A DNA stretch of 64,000 bases from Neoconidiobolus thromboides FSU 785. Lineage: Eukaryota > Entomophthoromycota > Entomophthoromycetes > Entomophthorales > Neoconidiobolaceae. The stretch lies in NCBI GenBank assembly GCA_025603075.1, contig MU626265.1, positions 62,001 to 126,000 on the forward strand. Direction: 5' to 3'. Shown one piece after another: positions 47,338 to 58,732 of this stretch. How positions within the stretch are numbered: position 1 is the first letter of the stretch; each line of letters begins with the position of its first letter. The position numbers and the translations under genes are program-made. The notes beneath the pieces were generated by a model that saw only the letters and a list, made by a program, of their open reading frames with translations, did not search any database and had not been told where the DNA came from.

Positions 47338-48913
47338 TCAGATCTTAGTGAACTTGACCTTTAAGTCTTTAGGACTAAATAGGCCTAAAGATGGTAAAAT
47401 AGGATAGTTATAATGTGGTGAATTCTCGGGTAGAGAGACATTAAATTCGAGCAACAAAGCTATCAAAAACACTTTTTGCTCTAATAAAGAAAACTGATTG
47501 CCTAAACACATTCTAGCCCCATAACCAAAAGTAAGTAACAAACTGGTCATTTTTTTGTTGATTTTGGTTTTGTTATCTTCAGTCATTAAGAAGCGTTCAG
47601 GTTCAAATTCTTCTGGATTTTTAAATAAAACTGGGTCCTTCATTGCAAGCCCTAAGTGTAACATGATTGATTGATTAGTATCCACAACTAAATTACTTTC
47701 TAAGGTAACTGGTCGATTTGGTTTGCGGCTAAGTATAGGTACTACTGGTATAGATCTCAAAGTTTCATAAATTATGGCATCTAGATAAACAATCTCATTT
47801 AAAATAGTTTGGTTCAAATTTAGGTCTTTCAACGTGCCCTTTGGTCCCAATACATCTTTTATTTCTTGTCTCAATTTGTATTGGATTTCCTACTCTTTAG
47901 TTAGTATAATAATTATTGCTAATTAATTTTTATTACTGGATATTTAGCTAAATAGTATATAGCTGAAGTTAATGTATGGGCAGTTGTGTCATGTCCAGCG
48001 ATAAAAAATATGATGGCATTATTCTAAAATGTAAAAAATAAGAAAAGAGTTATATTAAAATGAAACCAGTAATTACTATAATTAACTCATCAGTAAGTCC
48101 CTCCAATTCATCATCAGAAGATTGTATCATTAATGATAACAGATTGGAACCTTTTTCATTATCATTAGATACAGCCAATTTTTTTCTTTCGTCATCAACT
48201 AGTCCTTTTATATAGCTACGAAACTTAGCAGTATCACTATATAATTTCATTCTTGATGGAAAGGGAAAGTAATTTAAAAAAGGTAACATAAGAAACAAAG
48301 GGTTTAAGATTTCATTCATGAGGTTATTATATAAGTGAGCCATCTCATTATCTTGATTACCGATAGTATTAAAATCGATATCAAACACAGCTAGCCCTAA
48401 GCTATCTAAGGTACCAGCTTTAAAAATTTCCATAACCTCAATTTCTTGGTTGCTAGCATTCTGGATTTTATCACAAATTTTATTTGCCACAGTTATAAAA
48501 ATCTCTAAATCCCATCCCCTTTTAAATGCTGGATTAACTACTTTTTTATGTACTTTCCACTTCTTTTTATCCACTTCAGCAATATTTTCTCTTATTAACC
48601 CAAAGTCATTCATCATTTCATTCTGATTAATCTTAACAAAAGTCTCATCATTAAGAAGTATCTTTTTAATGATATCCATGTCTTTTACCAATATAAACCA
48701 TCGACCTAGAAATATACTTATGAATCGGTTTTTTGAGAATAAAGGATTAATTAAGAGTTCGTCTCTCAATTGACCGGAGGTTTGAAGTAATATATGATAC
48801 AGCATCATTAATGTGCTCACACTTGGTAATTGAGATACATTTTTATTTAGCCGAAGCTTGAAATAAATGTAGGAAAATGAAAGAATAGTAGATAATAAAA
48901 TATATAAAATCAT
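47338..48913 (-). CDS. Cytochrome P450 monooxygenase
   Basis: Three exons (48913-48077, 48023-47937, 47889-47338) give 491 aa. The N-terminus is a single hydrophobic anchor (MILYILLSTILSFSYIYFKL), so it is probably an ER membrane protein. All P450 marks are present: the oxygen-binding I-helix AGHDTT, the ExxR pair in ETLRSIPV, the PERF motif and the haem loop FGYGARMCLG with Cys436 as the iron ligand. The I-helix is contained in the 29-codon middle exon. It needs a reductase partner. The overall layout resembles CYP4/CYP52-like fatty-acid or CYP5xx fungal enzymes; the substrate cannot be inferred. Confidence 0.93.
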
Positions 48914-49350
48914 TTTTTGACTTTTTCTTTAGAATTTATAATATTTCTTTTTATACTTAAACTTTGATATTGTTTTTTAAAACTATACAGTGTTCATGTT
49001 TTAATTTATCTTGAATAGGTTGATAGATAAATTTATTTTTCAAAAATTCGGATGTCTGTTGCTCCGTTAAGCCAATTATATTACCCCTCAAAATTTTATA
49101 GAATTTGAAATGGGACTACTTGAATAATAAAGTGAAAACTGTTTTAGATTTAATAGTTTATTTAAATCAACATCGAGTTTAATAAAAATACCGCATTATT
49201 CTGAAATCAGTATTAATTTATAAGTATGTTGCTAGTATTATTTTTCTTTATAAAAACTACATAGCCAACAATATCGGGTCCATTATAAAGAAAGACCTGT
49301 GTTTTCCTTTATAGTTAATTCAAAGCTTAAAAAGTATATTATATTGAGTA

Positions 49351-49450
49351 CATGAGGGTGTTTTTTTCCATCCTTTTTTCTATCTTTTAAGCGTTACCTA
49401 AGCGGAAAAATTGTTGGTAAGATTCTTAAACCTAAAAATATATCCCCATG
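49351..49450 (+). repeat. Family A MITE, forward copy
   Basis: CATGAGGGTGTTTTTTTCCA start, TTTTAAGCGTTACCTAAGCG centre, ATATCCCCATG end. Confidence 0.85.
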
Positions 49451-49530
49451 TTTTAGTTTATTTTATTGTAGTATTAAAAGCTATAATATTTGGTAAAATA
49501 TTGGTAAAAGCAGGAATTTATAAAAAATAT

Positions 49531-49627
49531 ATTGTCATGTTTTTTTGAGTTTTATTTATTTGTACATTTTCCATACATAAAATCAATAAAATAAGTAAAT
49601 ATTGAAATAGAAAAAGATAACCCCATA
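49531..49627. repeat. Possible highly degenerate family A MITE
   Basis: TCATGTTTTTTTGAGTTTTA at the left and GAAAAAGATAACCCCATA at the right resemble the two ends, but the centre is not recognisable. Confidence 0.4.
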
Positions 49628-50092
49628 CAAAAGTAGTTATTTATTTATTTAATTAGACCAAGAATATACCAACGTATTTTTATCTCAGTATTTAATCAAG
49701 AAAGTCATTTACTTTATTTACAATGGGCAAGTAGTGAAGCAAAAAACATTTCTACATTGATTTTGAAATTTAAACCAAAGTAAATGAAAAAGCATTTTCA
49801 ATTATAGTCTAGCTTTAAGACGTTCATTTATAACAATTTTTAAATACTCTTAGCTACTAAAATAGTAGAAAACAAAAGCTACATTTTAATGAAAACTTTG
49901 TCAAAGGGGGACTTTCTGATAAAAAACTATGACCACTTTTTTTGAAGGGAATCTGTGCTCAGTTTTTCCATTAATATGGGCAAGTTTAAAAGCTTGATGA
50001 AAATTAACAATGAAATTTTCCATATCACTTCTTTTTTCATTTTCTATGTAGCGTGAATTTTTGAAATTTTTAATTAATGAATGATAATAAGC

Positions 50093-50195
50093 ATTGGGGA
50101 TGTATTTTTGTGTTTAAGAATTTTACCAATAACTTTTCCACTCAAATAGCGCTTAAAGATAGAAAAAGTGATGCAGCCAAAAAACATCCTCATTA
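50093..50195 (-). repeat. Family A MITE, reverse copy
   Basis: TTGGGGATGTATTTTTGTG start, CCACTCAAATAGCGCTTAAA centre, AAACATCCTCAT end. Confidence 0.88.
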
Positions 50196-50237
50196 TTGTG
50201 AATAATTAAAAATTAGGCAAAAAAGCAACTGATTTCA

Positions 50238-50343
50238 TAAAGGGAGTGTTTTTTTCGGCTTCATTATTTTTTCCATTTTTAAGCACTATTCGAGTGGAAA
50301 ACTTGTTAGTAAAATTCTTAAACAAAAAAATATATCCCCATAT
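50238..50343 (+). repeat. Family A MITE, forward copy
   Basis: AAAGGGAGTGTTTTTTTCGG start, TTTTAAGCACTATTCGAGTG centre, TATATCCCCATAT end. Head to head with the copy at 50093, 42 bp apart. Confidence 0.88.
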
Positions 50344-51160
50344 CTTGTATTTGATTCACAATTTTTGTTGAAAATCTAAATTAGACAAAAATTGAACTAA
50401 ACTTTTAAACTTATATACATATATATATAACAACAAATATTTTATAATAGATTTAGATAAATGCACAATGTTATTATTAAAGCTATTATTAAATACCTGC
50501 ACTTATGGGTTTATTAATAACATTATTACTACTCATGTTTACCTATTATTATTTTAATTATAGTCTTTTTTAAATTAGTTTTTTTACTTTTTACTTATTA
50601 CTTATTACTTAATTTTAATTTATATTTAAAGAGCAATTTCAAAACCAATGTTATTAAAACTAGGAATAAAAAATATATAAATCTTATTTTTTTTTAATAA
50701 AGCCAGAAAATTAAAGTATTTTTTTATAACACCTTGATTTTTACCATTAAAATTTTTGATGTTGAATTTTTTTTAATATAAAAAATATTTTTAAGAACTA
50801 AAGATAAGTATTTGATAATTAAAGCTAATTTAATTTAGTTTTAATTATAACTACAAAGCTAACTATCAGCTATTTTAACTGGTATCAATTTAATAATTTA
50901 AATTAATTTTACAAATAAAGTATTTGCTTATTGATAAATAAAACAAAATAAGATAAATTAATAAAAAGTATAAATTTTAAGTTTTGTTTAAATACAAGTT
51001 TTATAATTAATAAAAGTATTACGCTATAATTTAACATAAAATTAAAAAACTTTATTAAAGTTGTATTCTATTTGGGATTTTCTACTATTAAATTATTTAA
51101 AAAATCATTTTGATGCATGTGGATATCTAAATTGAATTTATCTTATTCAAAAATTGAACA

Positions 51161-51261
51161 TTTGAGAGTGTTTTTTGACTTCATTACTTTTTCCATTTTT
51201 AAGCACTATTTGAGCGGAAAATTTGTTAGTAAAATCCTTAAACACAAAAATACATCCCTAA
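51161..51261 (+). repeat. Family A MITE, forward copy
   Basis: TTTGAGAGTGTTTTTTGACT start, TTTTTAAGCACTATTTGAGC centre, ACATCCCTA end. Confidence 0.85.
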
Positions 51262-51472
51262 ATAGTTTATTAAATAATAAAAATCAATTATTAAATGTAG
51301 ATATTACCTAAGTTATTAACAGTTAAATTAATGAACAACTAGAAACAAACAAACATAATAAAAAATAAAACTTATTATTATATTACTTATATTATAAAAG
51401 TAGTTAATTATAGCTTTGAAGCCAATTACTACTTTTTATGCAGTTATTTATTAACTTAATAATAAATTAATA

Positions 51473-51577
51473 ATACGGAAATGTATTTTTGTGTTTAAGG
51501 ATTTTACTAACAAATTTTCCGCTCAAATAGTGCTTAAAAATGGAAAAAGTAATGAAGTCAAAAAAACACTCCTATAT
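51473..51577 (-). repeat. Family A MITE, reverse copy
   Basis: ATACGGAAATGTATTTTTGT start, CCGCTCAAATAGTGCTTAAA centre, ACACTCCTATA end. Confidence 0.85.
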
Positions 51578-52239
51578 AACTATAATATTAAAATCATTTA
51601 TCTATTCAATAGCATATCTGCAATATTGGCTATAAAGCAGTCAACAACAAATATTTTTAATAAAGTTTTGTAAAAATATGGCTTTATCTACATAGCGTTG
51701 ATTAGTATTGATACATAGTTTATATTATTAAAAACCTTTCTAATCCGGAGATTTATATTAAATCTAATAGAAATTCTGTTAACTTACAATATAAATTGTA
51801 ACAGAATGATTTAAAATTATGTCAGGTATTTTTTTGCTTTGAATAAAAAATTTATAAAATTTTAAGCAAAGTTTCTCAACTTTAAAATATTCAAAAATTG
51901 AACAAGATAAACATAATTTAGATATCCACATATGTAATATCAGATAATCAAATGAATAAATAAACTAAAATAAAGCGAGAATAATAAATAGACATATTTA
52001 CCGATATAGTCAATATTAAGAAAATCCACTTATAACTAAAATTTTGATCTTGATTATTTAGTGACTTTATTTCTTTCATTATAAATCAGAAAAGGGTTTA
52101 TATATACGGGTTCAAAGATGTCAATGTAGTTTATAGTTTAAGTATTTGAAAATGAGATTTGATATTTTGGTTTTTGTTTGATAAAATTCCTACAATACTA
52201 TAGTAGTTGAAAAATGAGTAACACATCAAAATTAAATAT

Positions 52240-52341
52240 ATATGGGGATGTATTTTTTATCTGAGTTTTATTAGTAATATTCTACTCAAATAGCGTTTGA
52301 AAAATGGAAAAAGTGATGAAACTAAAAAAATACACCCATAT
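52240..52341 (-). repeat. Family A MITE, reverse copy
   Basis: ATATGGGGATGTATTTTTTA start, TACTCAAATAGCGTTTGAAA centre, ATACACCCATAT end. Confidence 0.88.
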
Positions 52342-52834
52342 TTTTCTGTCCTACATGTCTATTTACCTCTTTTTATGAATAAAATTCCAATGCTTTATAT
52401 CTTTAATAAGAAATAGTTATATCGTTAAAAAAATAACACATTAGTTAATTTTAATGTAAAATGTAATTTGTATTCTATTTATAGGAATAATTTAATAAGT
52501 AAAAAAGGTTTAAAGTTTCGTAACATTTTAAAAAAAGTACAGTTATTATTTCAACTGATATCAAGAAAAGATTAGTATAGTTAGACAACTTAAATACCAG
52601 TTAAATATTTCAAATAAGATATATGAAAATCAATGATGTAGAATTTAGTATTTTAAAACAAAATTAATTAATGTTTAAGGTAAATTTTTTTTATCTACTA
52701 TACAAATTAAGTTAATAATAAAAATATTAATAGTATCGTTGTTGTTGGTAATGTATTAAAATATTTTATAGTTGCCAAGATTTAAGGGTTGTAAAAGATA
52801 CAGTAAAATTAATAAGTTGTATATTTTATATAGC

Positions 52835-52941
52835 ATATGAGGGTGTTTTTTTTGGGTTCATTACTTCTTCCATTTCTGAAGCACTGTTTGAGCAGAAAAA
52901 TTACTAGTAAAATTCTTGAATACAAAAATACATCCCCATAT
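52835..52941 (+). repeat. Family A MITE, forward copy
   Basis: ATATGAGGGTGTTTTTTTTG start, TGAAGCACTGTTTGAGCAG centre, ACATCCCCATAT end. The AATAAAAT microsatellite begins shortly after it. Confidence 0.9.
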
Positions 52942-52959
52942 GATAAATAATAAAGCAAC

Positions 52960-53075
52960 GAAACAATAAAACAATAAAACAATAAAATAATAAAATAATA
53001 AAATAATAAAATAATAAAATAATAAAATAATAAAATAATAAAATAATAAAATAATAAAATAATAAAATAATAAAA
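52960..53075. repeat. AATAAAAT octamer microsatellite
   Basis: About 14 units of AATAAAAT, with the first few reading AATAAAAC. ORFs on the minus strand translating it to FYYFIILL repeats are artefacts of the repeat. Confidence 0.9.
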
Positions 53076-53685
53076 TGAGGCGGTGATAACAAAGGTAAAG
53101 ATTAAAATAGAATACTATAACATTCATTACCTTAAGTATCTATACTCTACCACTTTCTATAAAGAACTTAATTTACTTTTAATACTCCCATCTAAATATA
53201 TCAATTATTGAATAATCCCTTACCAGAATATTCATATTTTAATTTAAAATGTTTTAATACTAAATAATAAGTGGTTGATTATCGAATTCATTTATGCAAA
53301 AAATAAAAGCAGTAACTTGACATGAGATAAATTGAATTAAAGTATTTACCCAGTATTTGGCAGAAAAGAGAAATGGGATGAGCTGATAGTTGCTAGTAAA
53401 AGTTACTAATTATAGAATTCTTTTTGAGAAATAAAAGGAATTTATTCATAATTAACGGATATAAAGCCAAGGAAAAAAATTAAAAAATTAAATAGTCACA
53501 ATAAGATATTATCAACTTTCAGTTCAAATTGGAGAAGAAGGTGGAGATTTTTTTATTGTAAAAAATAATGATGAGATAATTAAAATAGTATAAATAGACA
53601 ATGAAATCTTCCACTGGATTATAATATTTAATTTGTTTATATAAATTAATTTTATAAAAAATTATTAACACATCAATAATACAAA

Positions 53686-54417
53686 ATGAATTTCACTCTC
53701 CTTTTACTTATCAGCTGGCTGTCATTAATAAAAGGACATAGTAATATGCAATACCCCACTCCTCGAGGTAATAAAGAATTTTATGGCTATTGTTCGCGTG
53801 GGTGGGGTTGTAAGACCGCTTGTGATTCGATGAAATCCGATTCTCCATACAACCAACCTTATACTCAAAAAAAGATTGTTCGTCGTGGAGAAAAGCTTAC
53901 AGTATCTTGGTTAAGACAAAATCATCCTGGAGGTTTTGTACGATTAGCTATTGTTCCAATGGCCAATAGTGATGATTTAACTGCTTTTGATAATAATATT
54001 GTAAAATATGTATGTTATGAAACCAATTGTAAAGAAAGTAGCCATGATCCAATGTTAGGTGATCTAAATGGACCTGGTTCAACTCAATGCACTACCGATC
54101 TTATTATACCTAATAATTTACCTGATGGTCCAATTACTTTACAATGGACTTGGTTTGGAGGAGGTGTTTTATATGCTGATAAAGAAGCTGCTTTTGCCAA
54201 TTATGTTTCTTGTTCCGATATGTTATTACAAGGTGGTCAACCTTATTCTTATGCTCCAGTAAAGGCTATCTTTCAAGGTGGTGATGTTGCTAATCCTCAT
54301 TCAAATCAATGTCGTTATTGGTCAAGTAATCACGTTAATAATTGTCCAGATGGTGCCGAAGATAAAGACAATTGTGGTTATGGACCAGCAAAAAATGGTA
54401 CGCCTGGCGGGTACTAA
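53686..54417 (+). CDS. Secreted copper LPMO-like protein
   Basis: Intronless 243-aa ORF. The signal peptide MNFTLLLLISWLSLIKG ends exactly before His18, giving a mature N-terminal histidine (HSNMQYPTPRG). A second histidine, His80, lies in RQNHPGGFVRLAIVP, a position and context expected for the other half of a histidine-brace copper site. GPITLQWTWFGGG near residue 150 may provide the axial aromatic residue. At least ten cysteines suggest several disulfides. The C-terminal part (CPDGAEDKDNCGYGP) is low-complexity and may be a linker or anchor. The brace features support a lytic polysaccharide monooxygenase or a copper-binding LPMO relative; which AA family and whether the substrate is chitin, cellulose or other cannot be told. 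Confidence 0.72.
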   Translation: MNFTLLLLISWLSLIKGHSNMQYPTPRGNKEFYGYCSRGWGCKTACDSMKSDSPYNQPYTQKKIVRRGEKLTVSWLRQNHPGGFVRLAIVPMANSDDLTAFDNNIVKYVCYETNCKESSHDPMLGDLNGPGSTQCTTDLIIPNNLPDGPITLQWTWFGGGVLYADKEAAFANYVSCSDMLLQGGQPYSYAPVKAIFQGGDVANPHSNQCRYWSSNHVNNCPDGAEDKDNCGYGPAKNGTPGGY

Positions 54418-54685
54418 ATTTGTATCAGATCGTTTTTATTAAATAAAATAAGTTATTTGTGATTGATAGAAACTGTTGTATAATTATTATATATATTTTT
54501 TAGAATTTTGTCATTTATAAAACTTGTTTTTTAAATACCAAAAAATCGATTTAAAACAAATTACACTACAAGTGACTTCATAGTCTAAAAAAACTAACAA
54601 ATTAAAATAGAATATACTAAAACTCAACTTAAATAAAAAAATCTATCCTCATCTACAACAATTTTTTTTTATTAACTCAACACAA

Positions 54686-56151
<1,466 letters not shown>

Positions 56152-56176
56152 GTTATTAAAATTAATTAGGTTTTGT

Positions 56177-56281
56177 ATATGGGGATATTTTTTTGGTTTC
56201 ATCACTTTTTCTATTTTTTAAGTACTACTTGTGTGAAAAATTATTAGTAAAATTATTAAATAAAAAATGCATTTCCATGTA
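56177..56281 (+). repeat. Family A MITE, forward copy downstream of HEM2
   Basis: ATATGGGGATATTTTTTTGG start, TTTTAAGTACTACTTGTGTG centre, ATGCATTTCCATGTA end. It starts 25 bp after the HEM2 stop codon. Confidence 0.85.
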
Positions 56282-56449
56282 TTACATTATATTAGTTCAA
56301 ATAAAATCTATTTTATCATGAATTATTGCTTTAATTAAGATATAAAAGCATATAAATACATCTTAAAATAAAGGTTATATACTTAGAACACTACTTTCAA
56401 ATCATCTATTTATTTGAATAGAAAAAACTCCTTTAATTCACTCACTTTC

Positions 56450-58431
56450 CTAAGGAGCACAACGATCAACGAATCTAGGATAAAGACAACAATCTCTGAC
56501 AGTCCATTGATTTAATAACCAAGCTAAGATACGTTCAACTCCTAAACCATAACCACCATGGGGACAAGAACCATACTTTCTAACATCATTGTACCAATAA
56601 TAAGGAGCAGGATCAATACCTTCTCTTTTAAATCCAGCCATTAATTCTTCTAAATCTTCAATTCTCATACTTCCACCTACAATTTCGCCTACATTAGGCA
56701 TAAGAATATCTACTGATTCCGTCAATCTTTGATCATGTTTAGTTTTTCTCATATAAAACGATTTGATTTCTACTGGGAAGTGACATAACATTATTGGTTT
56801 ACCAATTTTATCGACCATAGCACGCTCTGGGGCTTCAGGTATATCATCGCCAAATTCATAGAATGTTTTACTTTCTTCATCTTTATAAATTTTGTTTTCT
56901 TTTAAATATTCTAAAGCATCAGTATATTCCATTCTCATAAAAGGTCTTGATGGTTTTTGGAAGTTTGGATTTAATTCTTTAATAATTTCACTAGCTTCTT
57001 TATCTTCTAATATTTTATCAATTGTTGAACAAATTAAATCTTCAATATGTTCTAATAAATCATCAAAAGTAATGAAGGGTAATTCAGCTTCTAAATGGGT
57101 ATATTGAGATAAATGACGTCTAGTATTAGACTTTTCGGCTCTAAAAGAATCTGCAATACAATATGTGTTTCCTAATGAAGCTAAACAAGTTTCTAAATAA
57201 AGTTGGGAAGTTTGTGTCAAATATGCCTTTTGACCATAATAATCTAATGCAAATAATGTGGATCCTCCTTCAACTTGAGTTTGTACTAATGATGGTGGAT
57301 TGATTTCATAGAACGATTTTTCTTCAAATGTTTTACGGAAACAACTTAATAATTTGGAACGTACTTTTAAGATTGATGATGCTTCTTTACTACGAATAAC
57401 TAAATGTCGTTTATCTAATCTTAAAGATGGTTCTGAATCCTATATTAATTTAAAGTTAATTTGAACATTAGCATATTAGAATTCTTCATTTTTACTTACT
57501 TCAGTAACTTGATTAGTAAAAGCATCATCACCAGATGGGGCCTTTGAAATCAATTCCCAATAATCAGCAACAAGTTCATGATTACCAGGGGCCTAAAAAA
57601 TGATTATTACTATTTACAGATAGAAAAACAAACTCTGAATTTACCTTTTTACCCTCTGGAAGTTCAGTAATAACACCATAAATAGTCACAGTAGATTCAA
57701 GGGTAAGAGTGATAGCATCAAAAGTATGACACTTTATAAAAAGAGTTAATTTTAATTAAATAATAAAAATAATAAACTAAAATTACCAATCTATTAGTCA
57801 AAACACATTGTAAAAAGCCTGAACCATCACGTAATTCAACAAACATCATATCTTTACCTTTAACATGAAGACGATGTACCCAACCAGATACCTTGATTCT
57901 TTTACCACGATTTTCAGTACTTTGACGGATTTGAATCTATTTAGAAAGCGGATATTAGCATCTCTTACATAATTTGATCAAAGCCAAAAACCCTTACTCT
58001 ATTAGCTTTTTCCAAAGATTTGTCTTCTTCTAAAGTAACTTTTTTAGCTTCTTCCATCTTTTTTTGTAATTGCTCTGCTTTTAATTTATCTTGTTCAGCT
58101 GACTTTTCAGCTTGTTCTAATAATTTTTTGGCCTTTTTTTGATTTTCTTCTGCCTTCTTTTTAGCCTTCTTTAATGCAGCGCCTGAAATGGGAGCATATT
58201 CTTCACCTTCAACTTTGATTACGAAAATACTTAAATCATTCCCAAGTTTTTCAAAGGCTTGGACAGCGGATTTAAAAGGAGAGTCTTTGCTACCAGTACC
58301 TGTGGAATCAGAGCCACTATGTTCGTTGACGTAAACTATAGAGAGAGAGAAAAGGTTACTTGTTGAATAGGAAGAAGAGTATAAACGATATTACCTTCTT
58401 TAAGTTCAGTTGGTTTGGCTGAATCAGACAT
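56450..58431 (-). CDS. DED81: Cytosolic asparaginyl-tRNA synthetase
   Basis: Six exons, joined in coding order: 58431-58395, 58335-57998, 57936-57787, 57731-57645, 57592-57500, 57439-56450, give 564 aa. The eukaryotic N-terminal extension (YVNEHSGSDSTGTGSKDSPF) and a Lys-rich coiled coil (KKAKKKAEENQKKAKKLLEQ) precede the OB-fold anticodon domain (VSGWVHRLHVKGKDMMFVEL RDGSG). Class II catalytic motifs follow: FEINPPSL-like YEINPPSLVQTQVEGGSTLF, motif 2 SFRAEKSNTRRHLSQYTHLE and motif 3 GGYGLGVERILAWLL. It charges tRNA-Asn. A 5' UTR intron is present immediately upstream of the ATG. Divergent from HisRS. Confidence 0.97.
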
Positions 58432-58440
58432 ATGTTTAAT

Positions 58441-58518
58441 CTGAAGAGAAATTTTAATTATAAATAGATTTCGAATATTTTTTATACATATTTATAGTAT
58501 TTTATAATGTACACTTAC
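58441..58518 (-). other. 5' UTR intron of the AsnRS gene
   Basis: On the minus strand GTAAGTGTACA...TCTCTTCAG, ending nine bases before the ATG. Donor and acceptor are both strong, so the leader of DED81 is probably spliced. Confidence 0.7.
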
Positions 58519-58559
58519 CAAATTGATGACAATAAAAGATCAATAAAAGAATGAGAGGA

Positions 58560-58566
58560 TGAGTCA
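58560..58566. promoter_or_regulatory. Gcn4/AP-1-type site TGAGTCA
   Basis: Exact TGAGTCA palindrome between the divergent AsnRS and HisRS genes, 167 bp upstream of the HisRS ATG. In other fungi this is the binding site of the general amino-acid control activator (Gcn4/CPC1), which drives aminoacyl-tRNA synthetase genes, so co-regulation is likely. Confidence 0.65.
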
Positions 58567-58732
58567 CCTTATTTTTAAAGCTATCAAAATTCCAAAATTG
58601 GACTTAAAATTTGGGATTTTTATAAAAAAGTTATTAGATTAAAAACAAAAATTTTCAACTGCGATTAAAAAATAGAAAATTGTGTTAAGTATTAGTCATA
58701 GCTTTTTTAAACTCTCAATCGCAGTTTACACT

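Larger units (their letters stand above)
51117..51931. mobile_element. Family D TIR element (about 815 bp) with nested MITEs
   Basis: The left end ATGTGGATATCTAAATTGAA (51117) recurs inverted at the right end, finishing TTTAGATATCCACAT at 51931. The inverted similarity extends about 42 bp inward (TTTATCTTATTC against its partner). Two family A MITEs in opposite orientation (51161 and 51473) lie inside. No transposase ORF. It could also be a chance pair of dispersed repeats. Confidence 0.65.
48914..53685. other. Gene-free repeat island
   Basis: Almost 5 kb without a supported gene. It holds family A MITEs at 49351, 49531 (weak), 50093, 50238, 51161, 51473, 52240 and 52835, a family D inverted-repeat element at 51117-51931 and an AATAAAAT microsatellite at 52960-53075. 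Confidence 0.65.

Noticed and set aside
52861-53127. ORFs made of FYYFIILL-type repeats
   Set aside because: Translations of the AATAAAAT microsatellite.
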